Of a DNA stretch of 64,000 nt, positions 8,516 to 17,028 are shown piece after piece; the stretch's first letter is position 1; the number at the start of each line of letters is the position of its first letter. The stretch spans positions 124,001 to 188,000 of the forward strand of contig DATGIL010000056.1 of NCBI GenBank assembly GCA_035295745.1. The letters are read 5' to 3'. The translations under genes and the position numbers were made by a program. A model generated the notes under the pieces. That model was not told the origin of the DNA. It saw nothing but the letters and a program-made list of their open reading frames with translations, and searched no databases. This stretch comes from JAIQFL01 sp035295745. Lineage in GTDB: Bacteria > Acidobacteriota > Terriglobia > Bryobacterales > Bryobacteraceae.

Positions 8516-10063
8516 CTACACCTTGTATGCGCTGCGAGGCGTCTGATCCAAATACTGATTGGCCTTTTGCGAATTCGTCACCCGCACATTATCCGAATCC
8601 CACTCGAAGCTCTCGCCCGGAAAGCGCTGCGCCAGGCACCCCAGCAGAAAGGCCTCCGAAACCGGGCACTGTGCCTCGAAATTGGTGAGCGAAGCGGGGC
8701 CGCCCTTGCAGGCGCCGATCCACTGATCGATGGCGGCATCTCGCGGCGGCCCTCCTCCCGCGGCGCCTCGCTGCCTCGGAGGAGGTGGCTGGTACTTGGG
8801 ATTTTCCGGATAGACCTTGGGGCGATCGCCATTGAAGCCCGCCAGAATAATCCCCTTGTCCCCCACGTAAAGAATCCCTTCGTTCGCGTCGCCCTTCTGG
8901 AAGAAGTGATCGTCCTGCTTGCTGATCCCCGCGGGACGCGGAGGCCGCAGCCCTCCGTCGTACCACACCATATGGACCGGAGGCTTGTCGCCGCGTGCGG
9001 GATAGTTCAAATGGACGATTGATGCCTTGGGATACGTCTCGTCGTACGATTCACTCGAACACGCCTCGACGGACAATGGCGGCGTCAGATCGAGTATCTT
9101 GAACACGCCGGCGAAACTGTAGCAGCCCATGTCGCCGAACGAGCCGCATCCGAAGTCGAACCAGCCGCGCCACACAAATGGCAGATATGCCTTGTTGTAC
9201 GGGCGCTCCGGCGCGGGCCCGAGCCACATATCCCAATCGAACCCGTCAGGAACTGGCTGCACCTCTTTAGGGCGTTCGATTCCCTGGGGCCAATATGGAC
9301 GGCTCGACCAGTTGTGCACCTCACGCACCGCTCCGATCGCTCCATCCGCAATCCAGGAACTGATCAGACGCGTCGACTCGCTCGACGGATTGTTCACCGG
9401 CAGCGATGTGGCGACTTTCATCTCGCGCGCGGTGGCCGCCATGCGATGCGCGTCCGCAATCGAGTGCGACATCGGCTTCTGGCACAGGACGTGTTTGTGC
9501 TGGCGCATGGCGGCAATCGAAATCGGCGCGTGCCAGTGGTCGGGCGTCGCCACGTAAACGGCGTCCAGGTCCTTCTCTTTCGAGAGCAACTCGCGATAGT
9601 CGCGGTAAGCGGTGCACCCTTTGTAGTCGGTCTGCTTGCGTGCGGAATAATAGGCGTCCACTAAGCGTTTGGCGGGTTCGCGGCCGCCCACTCCCAGGCT
9701 GCTGCTGAATTCGTGGGTGAGTTGCACTCGCCCCGGCGACGCGAGATCCTCCGCCCACTTCTCGTACCCGTCTCCGAGCAGGCGCCGCGCGGCGATCAGC
9801 GTCGCGTTGTCGTTGTACTCCATGTAGTCCTTGCTGCCTCGATTGACGTCGCAGACGGCTTGCACCTGGATCTCGGGACGCGCCAGCAAGCTCATGCTCA
9901 CCGCCACGCCCTGGCGGCCCAAGCCCACCGTTGCGAGCGTGATCTTGTCGCTGGGCGGCACGAACGGAGCACCCAATACGTGCCGGGGAACGATCATGAA
10001 GGCCGTAGCGGCCGCACCCGCGAAGGCCCGCCGCGACACCTGCCGATTATCGGAGCCGTTCAT
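8516..10063 (-). CDS. Gfo/Idh/MocA family oxidoreductase, Tat-exported
   Basis: This 515-residue protein starts with a twin-arginine signal (SRRAFAGAAATAF, residues 10-22) and a cleavage site near LGAP. The Rossmann motif ATVGLGRQGVAVS follows near residue 45, and AVYVATPDHWH and HVLCQKPMSHS mark the conserved dinucleotide and catalytic-lysine region (CQKP). The C-terminal half is the substrate-binding alpha/beta domain. Exported members of this family are abundant in Acidobacteria and Planctomycetes and act on sugars or sugar derivatives in the periplasm, but the substrate is not predictable here. It lies 196 bases downstream of the BrxD-like operon on the same strand and has no obvious link to it. 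Confidence 0.92.
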   Translation of the reverse strand: MNGSDNRQVSRRAFAGAAATAFMIVPRHVLGAPFVPPSDKITLATVGLGRQGVAVSMSLLARPEIQVQAVCDVNRGSKDYMEYNDNATLIAARRLLGDGYEKWAEDLASPGRVQLTHEFSSSLGVGGREPAKRLVDAYYSARKQTDYKGCTAYRDYRELLSKEKDLDAVYVATPDHWHAPISIAAMRQHKHVLCQKPMSHSIADAHRMAATAREMKVATSLPVNNPSSESTRLISSWIADGAIGAVREVHNWSSRPYWPQGIERPKEVQPVPDGFDWDMWLGPAPERPYNKAYLPFVWRGWFDFGCGSFGDMGCYSFAGVFKILDLTPPLSVEACSSESYDETYPKASIVHLNYPARGDKPPVHMVWYDGGLRPPRPAGISKQDDHFFQKGDANEGILYVGDKGIILAGFNGDRPKVYPENPKYQPPPPRQRGAAGGGPPRDAAIDQWIGACKGGPASLTNFEAQCPVSEAFLLGCLAQRFPGESFEWDSDNVRVTNSQKANQYLDQTPRSAYKV

Positions 10064-10259
10064 ACTGCATTCTCCTGTTTGGCCGGATGGTATCAGGTTG
10101 CCTGGAGGAAGTCTATGATGAAACGAACAGGCTCTTCAGCGTTTTCGATGGAAGGCGTACATAGGCCACACCACCGGGAATGAAAGGAATTTTCGGCGGA
10201 GTTTGCCGGAGTCCGCCGCGATTATCTAGGCGGGAAGCGATCTCCACACCCGAGTCATC

Positions 10260-11531
10260 TCACTCCTCAGTCATGGACTCAGGCGCGAGTTCCAGCGTCT
10301 CGTCTGTCTCGTACGTCAGCGCGATCTGATCTTCCTCGGCGGGGCTGGTCTCGGCTTCCGGATAGAGGCGTTTCAAGTCCCACTCATTCACCCATCGGCG
10401 CACGTAGGAGCGCATCTGCCGGCTCAAGCCCGTCACTACCGTCTGGTCTTCGGGAATCTCGGGCGGATCCCAGCCATACGCCTTGGCATGGATGCTCTTG
10501 ATCTTTCGGTAAGTGTGGGCCAGCGCCGCATCGTCGGGCTGCTTGAGGATCATCGCCTTTCGCTCGATGAGCCGCATACCGGTTTCGGCCCTCCCGGCGA
10601 GCAAGGTGTATTCGTCCTTTTCTTTCTTGCGGAAGCGGTCGCCGATCAGATCCAGATCGCTCTTCCCTTGCAGAACCGCCAGCGTGTAGTCGCCGGTAAT
10701 GGCGGCTACCGTGGTGAGCCCGGGATATACTTCCCCTTCCACAAGGCCCATCCAGCGCGCCAACTCGGAATACGACCGGCCGCGCTGCATCAGGCTGTAG
10801 CGTCCCACCAGTTCCACTTCATCCAGCAGCAGCACCCATCCCGCATAACCAGCGGCCTGAATCAGGCGGGCCAGAAAACGAAACCGTTGCGGCGCCAGTT
10901 CTTTGACCTTGAACTGTTTGAGGGCATACACGCCGGCGCTATTGATCTGCTTCAGCCCCTGCTTGATCTTGCTCAGCGCGATTCGTCCGCCCAGCCAGAA
11001 GCGCGTGATCTGCTCGATCAGTTCCGGATCATTGAGCAGTTTCTCATGCAGCAGGACCGTTGCCGCGAAGATCGGATGCAACTGGCTCGCGAGGCTGTTG
11101 ACCCACGAGGAGAACTCCCGGTAGCGCGCCGTGTTGGGCTTCAGTGCCACGATCATCTCGCGCATCGCTTCGCCGCCGAATCCGGGAACTTCGGCGTCCT
11201 CAATGGCCGCAAGGTAGACTTTCTCGGGATCGAACAGCGGCGTTTCTTTGCTCACCACCACGCGGCTGGTAACAAAGTTCTTCGTGTTGGCCAGGTGCTC
11301 GAAGTAGTCGAGCACGTGCGATTTGCCCGACCCGAAGTCACCGGCGATCAGGAAGCCGCGAACCTGCTTGCCATCTGCGGTGGAACTCTCCACGGCGCCG
11401 ATCCTCTCGAGAAACGCGTTCTCCAGTTCGGGCTGGGTGGTCCCTAATTCGCGAACGGCGTCACGATTCGGCACCCCGTTTCGCAGCGCTTCCAGTGCGC
11501 GCCGGTATTCGAATGCGCGGTCGGTTTCCAT
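10260..11531 (-). CDS. BrxD-like ATP-binding protein (DUF2791 family), intact Walker motifs
   Basis: With the ATG at 11531 the protein has 423 residues; a longer frame to 11561 would overlap the upstream gene. The N-terminus has ALRNGVPNRDAVRELG, a hallmark of the BrxC/BrxD-type ATPases. Walker A is GDFGSGKS at residues 64-71, followed by VVVSKETPLF and a Walker B LLLDEVE at 234-240. A segment like a sensor follows (VAAITGDYT). In BREX systems BrxD is an ATPase paired with a helicase. Here it is the last gene of a four-gene operon without BREX partners. The start is four bases after the stop of its degenerate paralogue. The C-terminal ~45 residues are acidic. Confidence 0.85.
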   Translation of the reverse strand: METDRAFEYRRALEALRNGVPNRDAVRELGTTQPELENAFLERIGAVESSTADGKQVRGFLIAGDFGSGKSHVLDYFEHLANTKNFVTSRVVVSKETPLFDPEKVYLAAIEDAEVPGFGGEAMREMIVALKPNTARYREFSSWVNSLASQLHPIFAATVLLHEKLLNDPELIEQITRFWLGGRIALSKIKQGLKQINSAGVYALKQFKVKELAPQRFRFLARLIQAAGYAGWVLLLDEVELVGRYSLMQRGRSYSELARWMGLVEGEVYPGLTTVAAITGDYTLAVLQGKSDLDLIGDRFRKKEKDEYTLLAGRAETGMRLIERKAMILKQPDDAALAHTYRKIKSIHAKAYGWDPPEIPEDQTVVTGLSRQMRSYVRRWVNEWDLKRLYPEAETSPAEEDQIALTYETDETLELAPESMTEE

Positions 11532-11535
11532 ATCT

Positions 11536-12504
11536 TCAATTCCCTGCTGTGGCCGCTGCAATGCGTGCCAATGCCGCCATCGGGTTCACGAGGCTTCGGT
11601 CGCGGACCTCGTCGAAGACGCGATGATGCAAGGCCGTGTAAGAAAGCAGGCCGCGTGTGTGTTCTTCGAGAAAAGTAGTCTCCGGCACCACCGTGATCAG
11701 GCATCCCTCCAGCCGGTCCGCGCGATCGATGAATTCCCGCAGCACCTCATAAGCATCCATCACCGCGGATTTCCCATAGAAAATGCTCTCGTCGCGAGGA
11801 TTCTGCGCCAGCATCACACGCTGCATGTCGATTACGATCAACATGCCCGCGTATCCCGCCAGCCGCACCCAGTGCGCCATCGATTCAAAATAATATCGCG
11901 CAGTGGCTCGATTGATCTTGCGGAAGATCAGGTACGGCTTCACCGCTCCGACGGCGCGGTTGCGGCCCATCATCCAGTCGAGCAGCGTCGCGGTGGTGGT
12001 CGCGCCTTCCTGCCCGCCCAAAAGCTCGGCCAGGCATAGATGATTCATCGCTGTGCGGAAATCGTTGGAAAGCGAGGGACGCTGCACCACCTTGCTCCAG
12101 ATGGCCTTCTTGAGATCGAGCAACAACATTTGCGGGTCGACGCCATTCGCCTCAGCCAGCCGCCGATACAACGGCCCTTCCCCTTCCCGGACCCAGGAGT
12201 AACCCGATTCCGCCGCGAGTGACACCAGCATCTTCAGGCTCAACTCGCGCCACGGCACCTGCTGCGCCACGCGAAAGAAGATCTCGTCGATCATGTGGAC
12301 CTTCGTATCCGCGGCGTTGATTCCGGCGACCAGGTAGCCGCCGAGGCGGCCCACCTCGTCGAGTCCGCGGAAGAGCTCGTTTCGCAAATTTTCGTCCTGC
12401 GGAACGGCGAATTTCACCGCCGAGCCGCCATCGCGCACATAACCCGCCAGATACTCCTGTTCGATCAGACGGATCCACTCGGCGGGCCGGATCGACGCGG
12501 TCAT
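11536..12504 (-). CDS. Degenerate BrxD-like paralogue (pseudo-ATPase)
   Basis: A 322-residue protein whose layout follows the downstream BrxD-like ATPase: GYLVAGINAADTKVHMIDEIF (57-77) takes the place of the P-loop segment, and GYAGMLIVIDMQ (217-228) takes the place of GYAGWVLLLDEVE. The P-loop lacks the GxGKS signature and the Walker B has DM instead of DE, so ATP hydrolysis is unlikely. A regulatory or structural role as a partner of the active paralogue is my inference. Its start overlaps the stop of the upstream coiled-coil gene by four bases. There is no signal peptide or membrane segment. Confidence 0.8.
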   Translation of the reverse strand: MTASIRPAEWIRLIEQEYLAGYVRDGGSAVKFAVPQDENLRNELFRGLDEVGRLGGYLVAGINAADTKVHMIDEIFFRVAQQVPWRELSLKMLVSLAAESGYSWVREGEGPLYRRLAEANGVDPQMLLLDLKKAIWSKVVQRPSLSNDFRTAMNHLCLAELLGGQEGATTTATLLDWMMGRNRAVGAVKPYLIFRKINRATARYYFESMAHWVRLAGYAGMLIVIDMQRVMLAQNPRDESIFYGKSAVMDAYEVLREFIDRADRLEGCLITVVPETTFLEEHTRGLLSYTALHHRVFDEVRDRSLVNPMAALARIAAATAGN

Positions 12505-13271
12505 TCGCTAGCCTCCGTGAAGCGTATTCCGTAGTAGGTGACGGTTTCGCCATCCGGCGCGATGAACTGGAAGGTGTTGCGACCGCCCTTGGTGCCAGTG
12601 CTGGCCGGCAGGGAACAAGTGGCTCCCGATTTCGTGCGGTTCACACCGCTGCGGTCTAGCAGGAAGAGGTCGCGCACGAAGTCGGTCTGATCGAAGTTGG
12701 CCGTGGAGCCTGGCAGCATGGTGAGCGCGTCGTAAACGCTGGCGAGCATGATGGTCTGTCCATACTCTTTGCCGGCCAGCAGCCGATAGGCGCGATGCAG
12801 CACTTCTAGAAAGGCCTCGGGCGCACGCGGCTTCTTGCCTTGCGCGGCCTTCAATCGCCGGACCACCGCGGAGGGCCGCACCGCTTGCACCTTCTTGCGG
12901 TTGATCTTCACAGCCCGTTCAGCGGGGGCGACCCGGAGGATCGAAGGGAAGACCACCAGTCCTTCGTCGCGCTGTTGGATCGGCAGATTCTCGGATTTGG
13001 CGCGCTCGATCACTTCGGCGGCGTACGATTCCTTGAGATACTGCTCCTCTTGTTCGGGGCTGAAGGGCCACGCGGATCGGGCATTCTGCACTTCCTGCCG
13101 GGTCGATTCGAGAATCGTCTCCAGGCGTTCGGACGATTTTCGCATCTTCGAGAGGTCGCCCTCCGTGGTGGCGCGCTGGAGTTGCTTCATCGCGCCCGCT
13201 AACTGCCCGATCACTTTTCCCGCGGTTACCGCCGCGCGCTCCGCATCGGCAAATCCCGCTTCAAATGTCAC
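12501..13271 (-). CDS. Coiled-coil protein of unknown function, BrxD-like operon
   Basis: A 256-residue protein starting at a GTG that has a good GGAGAG ribosome site five to six bases upstream. Residues 1-75 are predicted helical and rich in charged and Gln residues (KMRKSSERLETILESTRQEV), fitting a coiled coil. A middle strand region (EGLVVFPSILRVAPAERAV) and a C-terminal region with YDALTMLPG and a final beta segment follow. I do not recognise a family. It lies between the ParB-like gene and the BrxD-like pair and overlaps the latter by four bases, so it probably belongs to the same complex. Confidence 0.75.
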   Translation of the reverse strand: MTFEAGFADAERAAVTAGKVIGQLAGAMKQLQRATTEGDLSKMRKSSERLETILESTRQEVQNARSAWPFSPEQEEQYLKESYAAEVIERAKSENLPIQQRDEGLVVFPSILRVAPAERAVKINRKKVQAVRPSAVVRRLKAAQGKKPRAPEAFLEVLHRAYRLLAGKEYGQTIMLASVYDALTMLPGSTANFDQTDFVRDLFLLDRSGVNRTKSGATCSLPASTGTKGGRNTFQFIAPDGETVTYYGIRFTEASE

Positions 13272-13301
13272 AGTGTCTCTCCATTGTGGTTCTCAGTCTC
13301 G

Positions 13302-13443
13302 GTGGCGCCAACACTCCTGTTGGCCGTCTCGACACTCCTTGTCGGGACTTTTCGGGTGCCGCACCAATTCTGCACGACGTCGTAGTTTCCGTGTCGCAGT
13401 GTGGGCCGACATCCGTGTTCGCTGACATCCAGGTTTGCGCCAC
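13302..13443. repeat. Palindromic repeat element, copy A (degenerate)
   Basis: The left arm is gtggcgccaacactcctgtt followed by a cgtctcgacactccttgtcg hairpin. The right arm is badly decayed but ends in tttgcgccac. The element fills most of the 178-base gap between the ParB-like gene and the coiled-coil gene of the same operon. It belongs to the family of full copies at 37664 and 62464. Confidence 0.7.
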
Positions 13444-13449
13444 GCGCTA

Positions 13450-14451
13450 TCATAACTTCATCCCTGCTAACGTCGCCACATCCTCGATCGCGCGGTACAG
13501 ATTGCGCATCAGTACCACCTTCTGCGGATTGCCCGCCTTCAAATCCTGAATATCGTCGGCCGGCAGCGTCTTGATCTTCTCCGTGGCCTGTTTGATCGCG
13601 TAGAAGGCATCACTGCGCAGCGATGGATCTTCACGCACCAACACCTTCTGCGCCTCCTCAAATCCCAACTGATCCAAGGCCTTCACCGCTTCCGCGTTAG
13701 CCAGAATCATTGGCAGATCGCGCACCTGTCTCGAGTCACTGATCCGTTCTTCGTCCACCCATTTGTGAAATGACTGCTTGAAGCGGGAGTCGCATTTGAA
13801 CCTCTCCCGCAGATCCTTCTTCTTGGTCATCTCGTGAAAAACAGCGAATTTCCTGACGTTTCCGGGAGTGGGATGCAGGCTCAAATACTCAGTCGTGGTC
13901 TGATACGCCTCGAGCAATTCGCGGATCTTACCCTTGCTGAGCCGCAGATGATTGCTCAGCCATTCGTACGTCTTGCCGTAGACGTGGAAGAGGTCCGAGA
14001 CGTGCTTCGCCTGTTCGTACGCGTCCCAGCGTAGTTTGCCGCTCACGTGCATGTCCGCCAGCAGGATCGCCAGGTCCTCTTCCGTGAGTTCCACATCGAA
14101 GATCATTGCGGGCATGGTATTGAAACGTGTGTCGTTGGGCCGCTGCTCGAGCAGCCGGCGGCATACCACCGTCCGGCAGTTTCCTTCCCGCACCAGAAAC
14201 CGGGCGCCGCGCCGCTGCACAATCACCGGCTCGTACACCCCTCCGTTCTGCAAGATCGACTGTCCAAGCGCCTTGACCGCGTCCTTTTCCCAGATCAGTT
14301 CCTCCAGATCGCACTCACTCACGCCGCCCGCTCGCTGGCCGATCAGGAATTGAATCCGGGGGTTCTGTGGATCGAGCACGCATTCGTTCACACCGACCAC
14401 CGCCCGTATGTAGGGAATGTTTCTGCCCTGTATGATGATGTTGTCCGGCAA
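13450..14451 (-). CDS. ParB-like nuclease-domain protein
   Basis: This 333-residue protein begins at a TTG codon; no in-frame ATG or GTG gives a better start. The N-terminal ~115 residues resemble the ParB/sulfiredoxin fold: a VLDPQNPRI strand, VKALGQSILQNGGVYEPVIV (the region that binds nucleotide in ParB) and FLVREGNCRTVVCRRL, equivalent to the ParB ER/GENR motif (REGNCR, 88-93). A helix-rich centre (LSNHLRLSKGKIRELLEAY) looks like the DNA-binding helix-turn-helix of ParB proteins. It is the first gene of the operon with the coiled-coil protein and two BrxD-like proteins. DNA binding and CTP or nuclease activity are inferences from the fold. Confidence 0.82.
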   Translation of the reverse strand: MPDNIIIQGRNIPYIRAVVGVNECVLDPQNPRIQFLIGQRAGGVSECDLEELIWEKDAVKALGQSILQNGGVYEPVIVQRRGARFLVREGNCRTVVCRRLLEQRPNDTRFNTMPAMIFDVELTEEDLAILLADMHVSGKLRWDAYEQAKHVSDLFHVYGKTYEWLSNHLRLSKGKIRELLEAYQTTTEYLSLHPTPGNVRKFAVFHEMTKKKDLRERFKCDSRFKQSFHKWVDEERISDSRQVRDLPMILANAEAVKALDQLGFEEAQKVLVREDPSLRSDAFYAIKQATEKIKTLPADDIQDLKAGNPQKVVLMRNLYRAIEDVATLAGMKL

Positions 14452-14510
14452 GGTCGTTTCTGCCCGGTACCATTTTGCATCGGCGAATGTCGGATGTCAA
14501 CTACGGTACC

Positions 14511-14541
14511 GATCGACCAAACGATACCAAACGGTACCAAA
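14511..14541. promoter_or_regulatory. Three 10-bp direct repeats in a divergent promoter region
   Basis: The repeats tcgaccaa, cgataccaa and cggtaccaa occur in direct orientation with an exact 10-base period, so all face the same side of the helix. Two more cggtacc sites lie at 14465-14471 and 14504-14510. The region separates the ParB-like gene from the gamma-glutamyltransferase gene. This pattern fits an operator for a DNA-binding protein, possibly the ParB-like product itself. Confidence 0.5.
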
Positions 14542-14572
14542 TCGGGCCGTTCGTTTCGTCATCTTTGATATC

Positions 14573-16255
14573 ATGCGGAGCGTGCTCCGACACGTCCAAC
14601 TCCTATCAATCGCGCTCTGCGCCGCCGCCCCTCTCGTCGGTCAAGGACGCAATTACGGGCGATCCATGGTGATCAGCCAGCAGGGGATTGTCGCCACCAG
14701 CCAAGTCCTCGCCTCACAAGCGGGCGCCCAAATTCTGGCAAGGGGCGGCTCGGCGGTCGACGCGGCGATTGCCTCCAACGCTGTTCTGGCGGTGACCGAA
14801 CCGCTGATGGACGGCATCGGGGGCGACCTGTTTGTCATTTACTGGGACGCCAAGAGCGGCAAATTGACCGGCTTGAACTCCTCGGGGCCGGCGCCGCGCG
14901 GACTTTCCCCCGAATTCCTGGCGAAGCAGGGCATCACCCGAATGCCGGGAGCGGGTATCCACAGTGTCACGGTTCCGGGGGCGGTGGAGGGATGGTCGCA
15001 GATGCACAAGCGCTTCGGCAAGCTCCCGTGGAAGGAGCTTTTCGCAGCGGCCATTCAGTTCGCTGAGCAGGGCTTTCCGGTGCATGAGGGCATGAACGAA
15101 CTCTGGTCTTCGGCGGGCAATGTGCGCGGCCTGAAGACCAACGACGAATCGGCGCGCGTCTTTCTGCCCAACGGCAAGGCGCCGGAAACGGGCGAGATCT
15201 TCCGCAATCCGGACATGGGCCACGCCCTGCGCCTGATCGCCGAGCAAGGGCCACAAGCCTTCTATAAGGGAGAGATCGCCGCCGCGATTCTGAAGACTTC
15301 CCAAAAACTGGGCGGCACCATGACCGCGGAAGATCTCGCGTCCTTCTCTCCGGAATGGGTCGATCCTATTTCGATCGATTACCGCGGATGGCGTGTCTAC
15401 GAGTTGCCACCCAACGGGCAAGGCATGGCCGCGCTCGAGATGCTGAACTTCATGGAGCCGGTGGCGCCGGTCTCAGAGGGGGCGAACAGCCCTGCCGAGA
15501 TCCATAAGCGCATCGAGGCCATGAAGCTTGCCTACTCCGACGTGCACCGCTACGACGCCGATCCGCATACCTACGACGTGCCCGTGTCCTCCCTGCTCTC
15601 GAAGGAGTACGCACGCAGGCGCGCCGCGCTGATCGACCCGAACAAGGCCAACTGCGCGGTAGCGGCGGGCGATCCGGTCGGCAGCAACACCACCTACCTG
15701 ACCGTGGTCGATAAGGACGGCAACATCGCCAGTTGGATTCAAAGCGTGTTCAACTACTTCGGCTCGCGGGTTACCGTGGACGGCATGGGATTTGTGCTGC
15801 AGAATCGCGGCTCCGGCTTTACGCTCGAGCCCAAGCATCCCAACGTGCTGGCGGGAGGCAAGCGGCCGTTCCACACCATCATTCCCGGCTTTATGGAGAA
15901 GGGCGATCTGCACATCGGTTTCGGCATCATGGGCGGCTCGATCCAACCGCTGGCACATGCGCAGTTCGTCTCGAACTTCGTCGACTATGGCATGAATCTG
16001 CAGGGCGCGCTCGAGTTTCCGCGGTTCGCCAAGAACAACGCCCCGGGTTGTGACGTCACGATTGAGTCTCGAGTACCGCCCGCCACGATCGATAAACTGA
16101 AGCAACTGGGCCATGTGGTGACCGTGCGGCGTGAATATATGGAAGCAATGGGACGCGGGCAGGCCATCCTCCACAATTCGAAGACCGGAACCAACTACGC
16201 CGCGAGCGATCCGCGGGCTGATGGCGCGGCGATTCCGGAACCACTCAAGCCGTGA
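14573..16255 (+). CDS. ggt: Gamma-glutamyltransferase
   Basis: With the ATG at 14573 the protein has 560 residues and begins with a clear signal peptide (MRSVLRHVQLLSIALCAAAP). The longer open frame starting at 14417 would lack a signal peptide. The large-subunit motifs include ASQAGAQILARGGSAVDAAIA and GIGGDLF. The autocatalytic threonine that begins the small subunit is Thr373 in NTTYLTVVDKDGN. The glycine pair of the oxyanion region is in GFGIMGGS. The enzyme hydrolyses gamma-glutamyl bonds such as those of glutathione in the periplasm and is made as a proenzyme that cleaves itself. It overlaps the next gene by four bases. Confidence 0.95.
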   Translation: MRSVLRHVQLLSIALCAAAPLVGQGRNYGRSMVISQQGIVATSQVLASQAGAQILARGGSAVDAAIASNAVLAVTEPLMDGIGGDLFVIYWDAKSGKLTGLNSSGPAPRGLSPEFLAKQGITRMPGAGIHSVTVPGAVEGWSQMHKRFGKLPWKELFAAAIQFAEQGFPVHEGMNELWSSAGNVRGLKTNDESARVFLPNGKAPETGEIFRNPDMGHALRLIAEQGPQAFYKGEIAAAILKTSQKLGGTMTAEDLASFSPEWVDPISIDYRGWRVYELPPNGQGMAALEMLNFMEPVAPVSEGANSPAEIHKRIEAMKLAYSDVHRYDADPHTYDVPVSSLLSKEYARRRAALIDPNKANCAVAAGDPVGSNTTYLTVVDKDGNIASWIQSVFNYFGSRVTVDGMGFVLQNRGSGFTLEPKHPNVLAGGKRPFHTIIPGFMEKGDLHIGFGIMGGSIQPLAHAQFVSNFVDYGMNLQGALEFPRFAKNNAPGCDVTIESRVPPATIDKLKQLGHVVTVRREYMEAMGRGQAILHNSKTGTNYAASDPRADGAAIPEPLKP

Positions 16256-17019
16256 GCCAGACAGCGTTCACAGTGGCGACGTGGAACATCCTGGCCACCG
16301 CCTACATACGTCCCGAGTTCTATCCGCGGACGGCACCGGAATGGCTCGACCCGGCGTGGCGCGTACCGGCCCTCGTCGCCCGCGGCGTGGCTCTCGATGT
16401 AGATGTGCTCTGCCTTCAGGAGGTTGAGCCGAACGTTTTCGGCGCGCTCGAAACCGCTCTCGTGGGTTACGCCGGCTCGTATTCCCAGAAGGCCAAGCGG
16501 CCCGACGGCTGCGCTACTTTCGCTCGACGCGGTCGATTCCAACAGACAGGCGTTGCGCGGATCCCGCTTCCGTTTGGACACGTTGCCCACCTTCTTCGCC
16601 TCGAACACGATGGCAGGCATCTGACGATCGTCAACACGCACCTGAAATGGGATCCGCCCGGAACTGCGCGCGACCATCAGTGGGGTTATCGCCAGATCTC
16701 GCGCGTTGCGGAGGCGCTCCGCGCGGAGAGTCCCGCTCCCTCCGCAGCGATCGTCTGCGGCGACTTCAACGTGCTGCCCGACAGTGATGTTGTCGAACTG
16801 CTGGTTACCGACGGCTACGATTACGCGCACCGGAACACCGCCGGTGTCCGTACCTGCAATTCAAACGGAGAGGCCAAGCTGATCGACTACCTGTTCTACA
16901 GCGAGTCCCTCCGGGCGGAGCCGCGTCTGCCCGTTCCCATCGACGGCCAGACGCCGCTGCCCTCACCCGATCAACCGTCGGATCACCTGCCTCTGGTCGC
17001 GCAATTCGATTGGAGGTGA
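16252..17019 (+). CDS. Endonuclease/exonuclease/phosphatase family protein
   Basis: A 255-residue EEP-fold hydrolase starting at a GTG that overlaps the ggt stop (GTGA). The family motifs are in order: TWNILA, VDVLCLQEVEP (catalytic Glu), VNTHLKWD, CGDFNVLPDS (Asp/Asn pair) and SDHLPLVAQF (catalytic His). The start of the protein recalls CCR4-type deadenylases and bacterial nucleotide or phosphodiester hydrolases. There is no signal peptide, so it acts in the cytosol. The link to gamma-glutamyltransferase is not clear. Confidence 0.9.
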   Translation: MSQTAFTVATWNILATAYIRPEFYPRTAPEWLDPAWRVPALVARGVALDVDVLCLQEVEPNVFGALETALVGYAGSYSQKAKRPDGCATFARRGRFQQTGVARIPLPFGHVAHLLRLEHDGRHLTIVNTHLKWDPPGTARDHQWGYRQISRVAEALRAESPAPSAAIVCGDFNVLPDSDVVELLVTDGYDYAHRNTAGVRTCNSNGEAKLIDYLFYSESLRAEPRLPVPIDGQTPLPSPDQPSDHLPLVAQFDWR

Positions 17020-17028
17020 ACGGCGCTT

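Noticed and set aside
10260..14451. A complete BREX system
   Set aside because: Only BrxD-like proteins are present; PglZ, BrxX/PglX, BrxL and a helicase are absent within the window.
14417..14572. Upstream extension of the ggt reading frame
   Set aside because: It would remove the signal peptide from the N-terminus and cover the iteron region; ATG 14573 gives a proper signal sequence.
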